From: Paenibacillus sp.
GTDB lineage: Bacteria > Bacillota > Bacilli > Paenibacillales > YIM-B00363
Direction: 5' to 3'
Length of the DNA stretch: 64,000 nucleotides
Assembly: GCF_035645195.1 (NCBI RefSeq)
Contig: NZ_DASQNA010000008.1
Coordinates: forward strand, 215,441 to 279,440
Each line of letters begins with the position of its first letter. Positions within the stretch are counted from its first letter, which is position 1. Below the pieces are notes generated by a model. It saw nothing but the letters and a program-made list of their open reading frames with translations. It had not been told where the DNA came from and ran no database searches. Made by a program: the position numbers and the translations under genes. Below are positions 55,563-64,000 of the stretch, piece after piece.

Positions 55563-56588
55563 TTGTTATCCGAACGTCAGAAGATGATTTTGGCGGCCAT
55601 CGTCGACGATTACATTCGGTCCGCCGAGCCGGTCGGATCGCGAAGCATATCGAAGCGCGGTGACGTTGGATACAGCGCCGCGACCATCCGGAACGAGATG
55701 TCGGACTTGGAGGAGCTCGGCTTTCTCGAGCAGCCGCATACGTCCGCGGGACGCATTCCTTCGAACAAAGGGTACCGGTATTACGTGGACCATTTGTTAA
55801 GCCCAGGGACGCTCACGGCAACGGAGAAGGAATCAATCAAGTCGTTTTTCGAGAGCAAAATCCAAGAAGTCGAAAGCGTCGTGCAGCAGGCGGCATCGAT
55901 TTTGTCGGGCCTGACGAATTATACGGCGATCGTGCTCGGACCGGAGACGTACAAGACGACGCTGGCGTCGCTGCAGCTCATCCCGCTGAACGAGCGGTCG
56001 GCCGTCGCGATCATCGTCACGAACACGGGCCACGTCGAGAACCGTACGGTTACGATCCCGGAAGGCGTTCCGATGAACGAGATCGAGAAATTCGTCAACC
56101 TGATGAACGCGAAGCTGAAGGGCGAGCCGCTGTACCGGCTCCGATCGAAGATGTATACCGAACTGGTCTCGGAGCTCAGCAAGCACGTTGCAGGCTACGA
56201 GGAACTGCTCTCCATGGTCGAATCGGTGCTGCAGAACGACGAGTCCGATCGCCTCTACTTGGGCGGCGCGACGAAGATGTTGACGCAGCCGGAGTTTAAG
56301 GACGTCGACAAGGTGAAGACGATCCTCGAGCTGTTCGACCAGACGCAGACGCTTCTTAGCATGTTCGCTTCGACGCCGGCGGGCATTCAGGTGCGCATCG
56401 GCGGCGAGAACAGTCTGGAAGCGATCAACAACTGCAGCGTCATTACGGCATCGTACGCGATTGACGGCCAGCCGGTCGGCACGATCGGCATTTTGGGTCC
56501 GACCCGGATGGATTATCGGAAGGTCATTGCCGTTCTCGATCTGTTTACGAAGGATATGACGAACAGTTTGTCGCGTTGGTTCCGATAA
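55563..56588 (+). CDS. hrcA: Heat-inducible transcription repressor HrcA
   Basis: 341 residues. LSERQKMILAAIVDDYIRSAEPVGSRSISKRG ... YSAATIRNEMSDLEELGFLEQPHTSAGRIPSNKGYRYYVDHLL is the HrcA winged helix. It binds CIRCE and needs GroEL to stay active. The TTG start at 55563 is fixed by GAGGAGGG seven bases before. Confidence 0.98.
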   Translation: MLSERQKMILAAIVDDYIRSAEPVGSRSISKRGDVGYSAATIRNEMSDLEELGFLEQPHTSAGRIPSNKGYRYYVDHLLSPGTLTATEKESIKSFFESKIQEVESVVQQAASILSGLTNYTAIVLGPETYKTTLASLQLIPLNERSAVAIIVTNTGHVENRTVTIPEGVPMNEIEKFVNLMNAKLKGEPLYRLRSKMYTELVSELSKHVAGYEELLSMVESVLQNDESDRLYLGGATKMLTQPEFKDVDKVKTILELFDQTQTLLSMFASTPAGIQVRIGGENSLEAINNCSVITASYAIDGQPVGTIGILGPTRMDYRKVIAVLDLFTKDMTNSLSRWFR

Positions 56589-56599
56589 GCACCGCCGAT

Positions 56600-56626
56600 G
56601 CAGGAGGCAATCGTCTCCTGCTTTTT
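56600..56626 (+). terminator. Terminator-like hairpin between hrcA and grpE
   Basis: GCAGGAG ... CTCCTGC followed by TTTTT. Probably lets part of the transcripts stop after hrcA; no separate promoter for grpE was seen. Confidence 0.65.
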
Positions 56627-56697
56627 GCCGCGCGCACGCGCGATGACTGCATGAAATTGCCAACGGACATAATAGCTTGAAGGAGGTGAGAGGCGCC

Positions 56698-57294
56698 ATG
56701 AAACAAGAAATGGAGAAAGAGCGGGCGGAGAACGAAGCCGTCGAGAACACGGAAACGAATGCCGAGGCCAACGCCGAAGCGGAGACGACCGCCGAGCCGC
56801 CGGAGACGGCTGACGCCGAACTCGCCGAGGAAGCAGCGACGAACGCGGAAATGGAAGCCTTGAAGAAAACCGCGGAGGAGCATTACCAGCGTTACCTGCG
56901 CACGCAAGCCGACTTCGACAACTTCCGCCGCCGCGCGCGGGCCGAGAAGGAAGAATTCGCGAAGTACGCCTCGCAGAAGCTGATCGAGGGGCTGCTGCCG
57001 ATCGTCGACAACTTCGACCGGGCGGTTGCGGCAAGCCGAGAACAGCGCGATTTCGAAGCGCTCGCGAAGGGCGTGGAGATGATTCAGCGCCAGCTCGGGC
57101 AGCTGCTGGAATCCGAGGGGCTGAAGCCGATCGAAGCGATCGGTCAGCCGTTCAATCCCGAACTGCATCAAGCGATCATGCAGGTTCCGGCCGAAGAAGG
57201 TACGGAGTCCGGCATCGTTGTCGAGGAGCTGCAGAAGGGATATATGCTGAAAGAGAAAGTCATCCGCCCGTCGATGGTCAAGGTGACGGAATAA
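56698..57294 (+). CDS. grpE: GrpE nucleotide exchange factor
   Basis: 198 residues. An acidic, disordered start (about 1-55) is followed by the long coiled coil (YQRYLRTQADFDNFRRRARAEKEEFAKYASQKLIEGLLPIVDNFDRAV) and the beta domain (GLKPIEAIGQPFNPELHQAIMQVP ... VVEELQKGYMLKEKVIRPSMVKV). It exchanges ADP for ATP on DnaK. AAGGAGGTGAG precedes the ATG at 56698. Confidence 0.97.
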   Translation: MKQEMEKERAENEAVENTETNAEANAEAETTAEPPETADAELAEEAATNAEMEALKKTAEEHYQRYLRTQADFDNFRRRARAEKEEFAKYASQKLIEGLLPIVDNFDRAVAASREQRDFEALAKGVEMIQRQLGQLLESEGLKPIEAIGQPFNPELHQAIMQVPAEEGTESGIVVEELQKGYMLKEKVIRPSMVKVTE

Positions 57295-57363
57295 CGTCAT
57301 CTGCGCGGGCAACACATAGAAGACAGTAGATCGACAGCCCAACCTAAGGAGGAAGTTCAGGCT

Positions 57364-59208
57364 ATGAGTAAAGTTATCGGTATCGACCTTGGAACGACGA
57401 ACTCCTGCGTCGCGGTGATGGAAGGCGGCGAAGCGGTCGTCATCCCGAACCGAGAAGGCAACCGGACGACGCCGTCCGTCGTAGGCTTTAAGAAAGACGG
57501 CGAGCGCATCGTGGGCGAAACCGCGAAGCGCCAATCGATCACGAACCCGGACCGGACGGTCATTTCGATCAAGCGTCATATGGGCACGAACCATAAGACG
57601 GTCATCGACGACAAAGAGTACACGCCGCAGGAAATTTCGGCGATGATTCTCCAGAAGCTGAAGGCGGACGCGGAAGAGTATTTGGGCGCGCCGGTGACGC
57701 AGGCGGTCATCACGGTTCCGGCGTACTTCAACGACTCGCAGCGTCAAGCGACGAAGGACGCAGGCAAAATCGCCGGCCTCGAAGTGCTTCGCATCGTCAA
57801 CGAGCCGACGGCGGCGGCGCTTGCGTACGGCCTCGAGAAAGGCGAAGACCAGACGATTCTCGTATTCGACCTCGGCGGCGGCACGTTCGACGTGTCGATT
57901 CTCGAGCTCGGCGACGGCATTTTCGAAGTGAAAGCGACGAGCGGCGACAACCACCTCGGCGGCGACGACTTCGACGAAGTCATTATCAACCACCTCGTAT
58001 CCGAATTTAAGAAAGAGCAAGGCGTCGACTTGTCCAAGGACAAAGCGGCGGTGCAGCGTCTGAAGGACGCGGCGGAGAAAGCGAAGAAGGAGCTCTCCAC
58101 GGTGCTCACGACGACGATTTCGCTGCCGTTCATCACGGTCGTCGACGGCGTGCCGCAGCATCTCGAGATGAACCTGACGCGCGCGAAGTTCGAGGAGCTG
58201 TCCGCAGACCTCGTCGAGCGCACGATGGGACCGACGCGCCGCGCGCTTCAAGACGCGGGCCTGACGCCGGACAAAATCGACAAAGTCGTTCTCGTCGGCG
58301 GTTCGACGCGCATCCCGGCCGTCCAAGAAGCGGTGAAAAAGCTGATCGGCAAAGAAGCGTACAAAGGCGTCAACCCGGATGAAGTCGTCGCGCTCGGCGC
58401 TGCGATTCAAGCGGGCGTCCTGACGGGCGACGTGAAAGACGTCGTATTGCTCGACGTTACGCCGCTGTCCCTCGGCATCGAAACGGCGGGCGGCGTATTC
58501 ACGAAGATGATCGACCGGAATACGACGATCCCGACGAGCAAATCGCAGGTGTTCTCGACGTACGCGGACAACCAGACGTCCGTCGAAATTCACGTGCTGC
58601 AGGGCGAGCGCGCCATGGCTGCCGACAACAAGACGCTCGGCCGCTTCATGCTGAGCGACATTCCGCCGGCGCCGCGCGGCGTGCCGCAAATCGAGGTCAC
58701 GTTCGATATCGACGCCAACGGCATCGTGAACGTCAGCGCTCTCGACAAGGGCACGGGCAAATCGCAAAAAATTACGATCACGTCCTCGAGCGGTTTGTCG
58801 GACGAAGAGGTCGAGCGGATGGTGAAGGACGCCGAGCGCAACGCGGAGGAAGACCGCAAGCGCAAGGAGCTCGTCGAACTCCGCAACAACGCCGATCAGC
58901 TCGTGTACGCCGTCGAGAAGACGCTCAAGGATCTCGGCGACAAAGTCGACGCCGGCGAGAAGCAGAAGGCGGAAGACGCGAAGGAAGCGCTCAAGAAGGC
59001 GCTCGAAGGCGGCAACGCCGATGATATCAAGGCGAAGTCCGAGGAATTGTCGAATGTCATTCAGCAGCTTTCCGTGAAGCTCTACGAGCAAGCGCAGCAA
59101 GGCGCGGGTGCGGACGCATCGGCGGGCGCGGGCGCGGCGGAAGGCGCGGCGAAGAAAGACAACGTCGTGGACGCCGACTACGAAGTCGTCGACGACAAAG
59201 ATAAATAA
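57364..59208 (+). CDS. dnaK: Chaperone DnaK (Hsp70)
   Basis: 614 residues. [49 protein letters not shown] and [13 protein letters not shown] make up the ATPase; the substrate domain and helical lid follow, ending with an Ala/Gly-rich tail and the acidic YEVVDDKDK. Length and motifs are normal. It has its own strong SD (GGAGGAAG). Confidence 0.99.
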   Translation: MSKVIGIDLGTTNSCVAVMEGGEAVVIPNREGNRTTPSVVGFKKDGERIVGETAKRQSITNPDRTVISIKRHMGTNHKTVIDDKEYTPQEISAMILQKLKADAEEYLGAPVTQAVITVPAYFNDSQRQATKDAGKIAGLEVLRIVNEPTAAALAYGLEKGEDQTILVFDLGGGTFDVSILELGDGIFEVKATSGDNHLGGDDFDEVIINHLVSEFKKEQGVDLSKDKAAVQRLKDAAEKAKKELSTVLTTTISLPFITVVDGVPQHLEMNLTRAKFEELSADLVERTMGPTRRALQDAGLTPDKIDKVVLVGGSTRIPAVQEAVKKLIGKEAYKGVNPDEVVALGAAIQAGVLTGDVKDVVLLDVTPLSLGIETAGGVFTKMIDRNTTIPTSKSQVFSTYADNQTSVEIHVLQGERAMAADNKTLGRFMLSDIPPAPRGVPQIEVTFDIDANGIVNVSALDKGTGKSQKITITSSSGLSDEEVERMVKDAERNAEEDRKRKELVELRNNADQLVYAVEKTLKDLGDKVDAGEKQKAEDAKEALKKALEGGNADDIKAKSEELSNVIQQLSVKLYEQAQQGAGADASAGAGAAEGAAKKDNVVDADYEVVDDKDK

Positions 59209-59233
59209 TTCGGCTTTGATGCGAGAGGTGGGA

Positions 59234-59263
59234 GCCCAAGCGCGCTTGGGCTTCGATTTCTTT
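59234..59263 (+). terminator. Hairpin between dnaK and dnaJ
   Basis: GCCCAAG, loop CGCG, CTTGGGC, then a T-rich stretch (TTCGATTTCTTT). May reduce dnaJ transcription relative to dnaK. Confidence 0.5.
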
Positions 59264-59282
59264 GCGGGCAGGGGGTGAACGC

Positions 59283-60401
59283 GTGGCGAAACGCGACTTT
59301 TACGAGGTGCTCGGGGTCAGCAAAGGGGCATCCGCGGACGAAATCAAGAAGGCCTACCGCAAGCTTGCGCGGGAATACCATCCTGACGTGAACAAAGCGG
59401 CGGACGCGGCCGAAAAGTTTAAAGAAGTGAAGGAAGCATATGACGTGCTGTCCGACGATGCCAAGCGCGCGAACTACGACCGTTACGGCCACGCCGACCC
59501 GAATCAGGGTTTCGGCGGCTTCGGCGGGGGAGGCGCGGATTTCGGCGGCGGCATCAACGATATTTTCGACATGTTCTTCGGCGGCGGCGGCCGGCGCAAT
59601 CCGAACGCACCGCAGCGAGGCGCGGACCTGGAATACCAAATGCAAATCGAGTTCAAGGAAGCCGTCTTCGGCAAGGAGACGGACGTTACGATTCCGCGAA
59701 CGGAAACTTGCGACGTCTGCGAAGGATCCGGGGCGAAGCCTGGAACGAAACCGGAGACGTGTTCGGTATGCCGCGGTTCGGGTCAGCAGGAAGTCGTGCA
59801 AAATACGCCGTTCGGCCGCATCGTGAACCGGCGCGCCTGCGGCAACTGCAGCGGCACCGGCAAAATCATCAAAGACCGTTGCAACAATTGCTGGGGCTCC
59901 GGCAAGGTCAAGAAGCAGCGCAAAATTCATATCCGCATTCCGGCGGGCGTGGACGACGGCGCGCAGCTTCGCGTGTCCGGAGAAGGGGAAGCCGGCGTGC
60001 GCGGCGGCCCTCCGGGGGATTTGTACATTTCCATCCGGGTGAAGCCGCATGAGTTTTTCGAGCGCGAAGGCGACGACATTTACTGCGAGGTGCCGCTCAC
60101 GTTCGCGCAGGCGGCGCTCGGCGACGAGATCGAGGTGCCGACGCTCACGGAACGCGTAAAGCTGAAGATTCCGGCGGGCACTCAGACGGATACGTATTTC
60201 CGCCTGAAGGGCAAGGGCGTCCCGCGCCTCCGCGGCAGCGGGCAAGGCGACCAGCATGTGAAGGTCGTCGTCGTGACGCCGACGAATTTGTCGGAAGAGC
60301 AAAAATCGCTGCTGCGCGAATTCGCGGGATTGTCCGGAGAACGGACGCATGAAAATAACGGGTTCTTCGAACGGATGCGCAAAGCGTTCAAGGGCGATTA
60401 G
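59283..60401 (+). CDS. dnaJ: Chaperone DnaJ (Hsp40)
   Basis: 372 residues. J domain with HPD (EYHPDVNK), Gly/Phe-rich region ([15 protein letters not shown]), four zinc repeats ([32 protein letters not shown]) and the C-terminal substrate domain. It stimulates DnaK ATPase. The GTG at 59283 follows GGGGGTGA; an earlier TTG lies inside that signal. Confidence 0.98.
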   Translation: MAKRDFYEVLGVSKGASADEIKKAYRKLAREYHPDVNKAADAAEKFKEVKEAYDVLSDDAKRANYDRYGHADPNQGFGGFGGGGADFGGGINDIFDMFFGGGGRRNPNAPQRGADLEYQMQIEFKEAVFGKETDVTIPRTETCDVCEGSGAKPGTKPETCSVCRGSGQQEVVQNTPFGRIVNRRACGNCSGTGKIIKDRCNNCWGSGKVKKQRKIHIRIPAGVDDGAQLRVSGEGEAGVRGGPPGDLYISIRVKPHEFFEREGDDIYCEVPLTFAQAALGDEIEVPTLTERVKLKIPAGTQTDTYFRLKGKGVPRLRGSGQGDQHVKVVVVTPTNLSEEQKSLLREFAGLSGERTHENNGFFERMRKAFKGD

Positions 60402-60402
60402 G

Positions 60403-60432
60403 GAGAGAAGGCGACTTCTCTCTCTTTTTTTT
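60403..60432 (+). terminator. Terminator of the heat-shock operon
   Basis: GAGAGAAG, loop GCGA, CTTCTCTC, then TCTTTTTTTT, starting right after the dnaJ stop. Confidence 0.9.
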
Positions 60433-60503
60433 GCGCACATATTCGCCGGTAAGTCGGGGAACCTATTCGAAGGTGCACCCGCGATAAGGATGGAGGCGGC
60501 ACG

Positions 60504-60689
60504 ATGGATACGACGAAGCAAACAGATCAGCCGGGCATGAGCGCTGCGACGCAGTCGCAGCTGCTTGCGGACGAGGAAGACGCGACGCAGGCGAATCTGG
60601 CGATGGAGCGCCGGTTTTACGGCCGAACGGAGGTCGAGGACGCGGTCGGCGCGCTGGATGCGGCCGACGCGGTCCGGAACGAAAGCTGA
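60504..60689 (+). CDS. Small acidic protein of unknown function
   Basis: 61 residues, rich in Ala, Asp, Glu and Gln (SQLLADEEDATQANLAMERRF), no membrane segment. I do not recognise it. TGGAGGCGG lies eight bases before the ATG, and three more small genes follow in the same direction, which supports it being real. Confidence 0.65.
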   Translation: MDTTKQTDQPGMSAATQSQLLADEEDATQANLAMERRFYGRTEVEDAVGALDAADAVRNES

Positions 60690-60768
60690 CCGGACTCCGC
60701 TTTTCTCATGGGATCGGGGCCGGTTGGGCAAGCTAACGTCAATCTCGATGCATTGCGGGGTGAATACA

Positions 60769-60903
60769 GTGGACAACGCGAAGCAGGAGAAGCAGCTGCC
60801 GATCGGCAAAAACGAGGACGTCGAATTTTCCCGCGAGCTTGCGGACGAAGACGATCTGGAGGCGCTCGAACGGATGGAAGCTGCCGACCGCCGCCAGCAA
60901 TAA
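60769..60903 (+). CDS. YfhD-like very small protein
   Basis: 44 residues from GTG 60769 (GGGGTGA six bases before). The end DVEFSRELADEDDLEALERM and the following EAADRRQQ match my memory of the YfhD family pattern of Bacillales (E-S-EL-AD-DD-EA--R---AD-R). Function unknown. The start is not certain; GTG at 60760 is also in frame. Confidence 0.6.
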   Translation: MDNAKQEKQLPIGKNEDVEFSRELADEDDLEALERMEAADRRQQ

Positions 60904-60919
60904 AAGGAGTGGTTGTGGC

Positions 60920-61285
60920 ATGGCGAAGCATCTGCAAGCGTACTTCGATAGCGAGAACGACGCCGACGCGGCGGTTACCGATTTGCGCGCGTTAGGGGCG
61001 AAGGAAGCGACCTCGGATCGAACGATGGGCGTTCAGACGAGGTTCGCCGACATCGACCAAACGCCGTTCATCCCTCTGTATCAAGGCTCTATGCTGTCCG
61101 GCGTTTCGTCGGCGATGCCGGGCTATCCGCCGCTGGCCGCCGTCGCTGTCGCGTCGATGGACGGTTTGCCGGAGGACGGCGAGCGCCGCGAAGAGGGGCG
61201 GCCGGTCGTGTCGGCCGTCGTCGACGAGCGCGATTACGACAAAGCCGTCGAAATCGTGAAGCGCCGCGGGGGCCGCTTCGAGTAA
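60920..61285 (+). CDS. Small protein, paralogue 1 (ferredoxin-fold-like ends)
   Basis: 121 residues. LQAYFDSENDADAAVTDLRALGA at the start and PVVSAVVDERDYDKAVEIVKRRGGRFE at the end look like two beta-alpha-beta halves joined by a loose middle containing Gly, Pro and Met. Strong SD (AAAGGAGTGG). No named family recognised. The next gene has the same plan, so the two probably arose by duplication. Confidence 0.7.
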   Translation: MAKHLQAYFDSENDADAAVTDLRALGAKEATSDRTMGVQTRFADIDQTPFIPLYQGSMLSGVSSAMPGYPPLAAVAVASMDGLPEDGERREEGRPVVSAVVDERDYDKAVEIVKRRGGRFE

Positions 61286-61301
61286 AGGAGGGTGGGCGAA
61301 C

Positions 61302-61670
61302 GTGGAGAAAAACATTTTAGCGTATTTCAAATCGCCGGAAGATGCGCAGGGCGCCGCGCAGAAACTGCATGCGCTTCGCGCCGTCGACGTCAGCGTCGAT
61401 CGGTTTTCGAAATACCCGGGAGACGGGATGCAGCACCGCGAAAATCCCGCGACGGGCGATTTCGGCAGTTTGGCTGCGCTGTCGCTCGACGCCGATGTGT
61501 CGGGCAACAACCCTGGCATTCTCATGGCCGCGGGGACCGACGCCAGCGGCATGAGCGACGGCGGGCAAGGCGGCCCGACGGGCCGGGACGTGCTTCTGAC
61601 GGCCGTCGTCGACGAGAGCGTTCACCATCAGGCGCTGAAGGTCGTCGAAGAAGCCGGAGGCGTTTGGTAA
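61302..61670 (+). CDS. Small protein, paralogue 2
   Basis: 122 residues from GTG 61302 (AAAGGAGGGTGG upstream). ILAYFKSPEDAQGAAQKLHALRA and LLTAVVDESVHHQALKVVEEAGGVW align by eye with both ends of the preceding gene; the Gly/Asp/Met-rich middle (NNPGILMAAGTDASGMSDGG) differs. Function unknown. It ends the small-gene run, with a terminator 29 bases on. Confidence 0.7.
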   Translation: MEKNILAYFKSPEDAQGAAQKLHALRAVDVSVDRFSKYPGDGMQHRENPATGDFGSLAALSLDADVSGNNPGILMAAGTDASGMSDGGQGGPTGRDVLLTAVVDESVHHQALKVVEEAGGVW

Positions 61671-61698
61671 TAGGGTATTGGTTGACTGGCGATGAACG

Positions 61699-61728
61699 GC
61701 GCAGGGAGCAAACTCCCCTGCGCTTTTT
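61699..61728 (+). terminator. Terminator of the small-gene cluster
   Basis: GCGCAGGGAG / CTCCCCTGCGC hairpin with a four-base loop, followed by TTTTT. Confidence 0.85.
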
Positions 61729-61877
61729 CCGTATCCTCCGAAAGGTTCTTGATAGAAATAAATTATCGGGTCGAGCAATGGAACTTTATTACATTTTTGC
61801 ATGTCAACGGTGAAACTTTTTCCCCCAACCCGCGTCTATTTGTGAGCGAGAGACTAAAGGGGAGTGGGTAACTACTT

Positions 61878-63623
61878 ATGAGGAAACGTTTGTTGCACCT
61901 TGGATTGGCCTTATTGATGACATTAACATTGGGCTCATTCGGAAGCTTCGCCGCCGCGGCGCCGTCCACGGCGATGAAAGTTTGGCTGTATGTCGACAAG
62001 AACGAAGCGTTCGTCAACGGATCCTCGACGATACTGACGTCGCCAGCTTCGGTATACAACGGCAAAATGTATGTACCCGTGAAGTTTTTGGGCGATACGT
62101 TCGGCTTTCCGGTCGTATACGATCCCGTAACGAACACGATCGCCATGACGGCCGGCAAAACGGAAGTGTGGATTGATTTAACGCTTCGCACAACGCTGGT
62201 CGACGGATTGCCCGGCACGTTCGCTCCGACGTTCGCGATCAGCCCTGACGGCAAACTGATGGCTCAGCTGACTTGGATGATGGATCGCATCGGGGCGAAA
62301 TACGAATACGATGCTGTCCTGAATCGCGTCGAGGTCGTCTACGCACCGTTCAGCGCAGAGCTGCCGTCCGGCGACGGGTCGAAGCCGATCGCGAAATTTA
62401 CGTTCGGGAAGCCTAGCTACAAAATGGGCGAAAAGGTGCAGTACATCGATTTGAGCTACGACGTCGAAGGCGACGGCATCCAATACGTGTCCTGGAAAAA
62501 CCGCGAAGAAGCGTTCTTCAAGCCGGGAGATCACCAGGTTTCGCTCCAAGTGACCGACAGCAAAGGGAACGTGAGCGATTGGTTTACGAAAACGATCACG
62601 ATCGAAAACGACACGATGTATTCGCCGGCCGAGTTCCAGATGCATCACGCGAAAACGCAGTCGTTCGTCAAAATGAACTCGACCGAGCTGAACCAGTATA
62701 TTCGGAGCGCCGCGCCGCTGTCGATGGCGGTCATTCGCGACGATTCGCGGAAGCTGCTCGTCAGCGACAGTCCCGAAAACATAACCGAGTACGGGGTGCT
62801 GTACCGCGACGCCGTCGAAGGGAAGGCGCGCCTATACGCAAATCATATCAATATGATGGATGCCGACGTGCAGTTCGCCATCATCGCGACGAACCACGGC
62901 CGGAATCCGGTCGCGATCAAGACGGAGCGGCAGGGCGAAGTGTATCCGTCCGTTTTCGTAAATTTGATCGGCTATCAGGCATCCGTGGATTTCCTTGTCG
63001 GGGACGTAAATAAACCGGAACTAACCGTTCAGCCCGGTGAATCGAAAGCGTATGTGTACCTGCCGAAATTGAAGAAAGGCCAGGGCATCAACCTCGTGTA
63101 CGACGTGGAGACGAACAACGACGTGACGTTCACCTTCGCCGCAATGCTCCCGAACGACCCGATGGAAGCCGCGCTTACATACCCGGAGTTGGCGTACAAC
63201 GGTCACGTACGCGGCACGTTCCCGGTATCCGAGGTTCGCATGGAAACGGACGCTTCCCGCGTCAACGGCGCGGCGAAGTTTACGATCGGCGACGACGCGG
63301 AGGACGTATTCGTTGAAGGGTACGACGTATTCCGCCGTCAAATCGTCGAAAATAAGGGCAATTACGGCGTAATGTATCATGTCCGAATCAACAATCCGGG
63401 TAAAGCGGCGCTCGTAATGCTCGCTCGCGGGGGCGTCTTCAAAGGAGCGCTCAAAATTAACGGAGAAATGATCTTGGCGCCCGCCTCCGGCGTCATCACG
63501 GCGCTTGACGGCGTGTTCATGCTGCACCGCACGACCGGAACGGAGCGTTATATCGACATCGAGCTTACGCCGCCGGCCGGCTCGAATTTACCGATCGACA
63601 TCGTTTTGTATCCATTGGATTAA
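61878..63623 (+). CDS. Secreted stalk-domain (copper amine oxidase N-like) protein
   Basis: 581 residues. Signal peptide MRKRLLHLGLALLMTLTLGS through AAAAP. Next a stalk domain of the copper-amine-oxidase N-terminal type: VDKNEAFVNGSSTIL ... NGKMYVPVKFLGDTFGFPVVYDPVTNTIAM, then a second half ending MMDRIGAKYEYDAVLNRVEVVY. A PKD-like segment follows (FTFGKPSYKMGEKVQYIDLSYDVEGDGIQYVSWKNREEAFFKPGDHQVSLQVTDSKGNVSDW), then about 350 residues of beta-rich sequence without a known family. Likely a cell-surface structural or binding protein. Such stalk domains are abundant in Paenibacillus. Confidence 0.8.
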   Translation: MRKRLLHLGLALLMTLTLGSFGSFAAAAPSTAMKVWLYVDKNEAFVNGSSTILTSPASVYNGKMYVPVKFLGDTFGFPVVYDPVTNTIAMTAGKTEVWIDLTLRTTLVDGLPGTFAPTFAISPDGKLMAQLTWMMDRIGAKYEYDAVLNRVEVVYAPFSAELPSGDGSKPIAKFTFGKPSYKMGEKVQYIDLSYDVEGDGIQYVSWKNREEAFFKPGDHQVSLQVTDSKGNVSDWFTKTITIENDTMYSPAEFQMHHAKTQSFVKMNSTELNQYIRSAAPLSMAVIRDDSRKLLVSDSPENITEYGVLYRDAVEGKARLYANHINMMDADVQFAIIATNHGRNPVAIKTERQGEVYPSVFVNLIGYQASVDFLVGDVNKPELTVQPGESKAYVYLPKLKKGQGINLVYDVETNNDVTFTFAAMLPNDPMEAALTYPELAYNGHVRGTFPVSEVRMETDASRVNGAAKFTIGDDAEDVFVEGYDVFRRQIVENKGNYGVMYHVRINNPGKAALVMLARGGVFKGALKINGEMILAPASGVITALDGVFMLHRTTGTERYIDIELTPPAGSNLPIDIVLYPLD

Positions 63624-63634
63624 GCGAAACAAGA

Positions 63635-63664
63635 GGCCGGGGCTTGCCCCGGCCAAATTTTTTT
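63635..63664 (+). terminator. Terminator before the rRNA operon
   Basis: GGCCGGGG, loop CTTG, CCCCGGCC, then AAATTTTTTT. Confidence 0.92.
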
Positions 63665-63684
63665 CGGCTGTAAAAAAATACAAG

Positions 63685-63713
63685 TTGCAATCCGAGGCAA
63701 AAGTCGTTATATT
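63685..63713 (+). promoter_or_regulatory. rRNA operon promoter P1
   Basis: TTGCAA, 17-bp spacer, TATATT. First of two similar promoters in the 336-base gap 63624-63959, which otherwise holds the terminator and the 16S leader (including CTTGAAAACTGAACAACG at about 63870-63887, a usual pre-16S leader piece). Confidence 0.8.
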
Positions 63714-63781
63714 ATATTCTTGTCGCCGCAAGTTAAGCGACGACGGAAAAACGGTTCGAAGCAGCGGTAATAAATTACCAC

Positions 63782-63811
63782 TTGCAAAGACCTAAGCGAA
63801 TATGATATATT
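63782..63811 (+). promoter_or_regulatory. rRNA operon promoter P2
   Basis: TTGCAA, 18-bp spacer, TATATT, about 97 bases downstream of P1, giving a leader of about 140 bases. Confidence 0.75.
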
Positions 63812-63959
63812 CAAATTCCGGTCGCGAAAAGCGAATCGGACAAGCAAGAAGGCAACACAAGCTTGCTCCTTGAAAACTGAACAACGAGCGCATACGCGCT
63901 GTGAGCAATCACAGCAAAGTTTTAAAGCTAGCTTAGCAATGAGCATAGACGAACTACCC

Positions 63960-64000
63960 TTTTTGGAGAGTTTGATCCTGGCTCAGGACGAACGCTGGCG
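63960..64000 (+). rRNA. 16S ribosomal RNA, 5' end (cut by window edge)
   Basis: AGAGTTTGATCCTGGCTCAG and GACGAACGCTGGCG are the universal 16S start. The 5' end is set by aligning GAGTTTGATC with the E. coli numbering. Only about 41 bases are inside the window. Confidence 0.97.

Noticed and set aside
56545..59100. Open frame of 851 codons opposite grpE-dnaK
   Set aside because: Same kind of antisense shadow; composition rich in Arg, Leu and His, and dnaK and grpE are certain.
63505..63946. Open frames running into the rRNA promoter region on both strands
   Set aside because: They cross the terminator and both rRNA promoters and lack start signals.

Overview
The window looks like chromosomal DNA of a GC-rich, endospore-forming Firmicute of the Paenibacillaceae (Paenibacillus/Cohnella-like). 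The evidence is the spore genes (spoVAC-AD-AE, gpr, spoIIP), a T-box in front of leuS, a perfect CIRCE site in front of hrcA, LplB/YtcP-type sugar ABC permeases, AraC regulators with a membrane-bound sensor, and the Bacillales-type order yqeG...comE...holA-rpsT-gpr-spoIIP-lepA-hemW-hrcA-grpE-dnaK-dnaJ. The genus is an inference from gene order and family resemblance. The left edge cuts a surface protein and the right edge cuts a 16S rRNA gene about 41 bases from its 5' end.

Layout. 1-8.2 kb: end of a repeat-containing surface protein, a GH106-like glycosidase, a MarR/DHA2 drug-efflux pair with a clear promoter and palindromic operator, a ROK fructokinase, a ChbG/YdjC deacetylase, and a small protein that looks like a shortened pterin-binding (methyl-THF methyltransferase) barrel. 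8.3-10.2 kb: spoVAC-spoVAD-spoVAE. 10.26-10.70 kb: a non-coding tandem array of about 3.8 copies of a 115-bp unit built from two related small hairpins. 10.8-15.3 kb: MoxR ATPase, DUF58 protein and membrane transglutaminase (yeaC-yeaD-yebA type). 15.3-21.4 kb: a tightly overlapped housekeeping operon yqeG-yqeH-aroE-nadD-yqeK-rsfS-cvfB-like-methyltransferase, with yhbY missing from its usual place. 21.6-26.7 kb: a GGDEF-EAL protein and T-box-controlled leuS. 26.7-32.7 kb: comER (reverse strand), comEA, metY, comEB, comEC.

32.8-44.2 kb interrupts the otherwise standard com-holA order and carries carbohydrate and signalling genes: a DUF3231 protein, a PocR-AraC regulator, a phytanoyl-CoA-dioxygenase-like protein, DUF1861 plus a GH130 glycoside phosphorylase, a membrane-sensor AraC regulator, and a three-gene CUT1 ABC importer. 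The DUF1861 gene and the first permease gene share an almost identical promoter (TTGAAA, 17 bp, AATTTA) plus an upstream element, so the uptake and phosphorolysis genes probably form one regulon. 44.3-47 kb: a PP2C-like phosphatase and an ECF sigma/anti-sigma pair.

47.2-60.4 kb returns to the conserved block: holA, rpsT (reverse), gpr, spoIIP, yqxA, lepA, hemW, a short-type N-acetylglutamate-synthase-like GNAT protein, and the CIRCE-controlled hrcA-grpE-dnaK-dnaJ heat-shock cluster. 60.5-61.7 kb holds four very small genes, the last two apparently diverged duplicates. A secreted stalk-domain protein (61.9-63.6 kb) precedes the tandem promoters and leader of an rRNA operon.

Nearly all genes lie on the plus strand. 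Because of the high GC content, long open frames run opposite most real genes; I treated them as artefacts.
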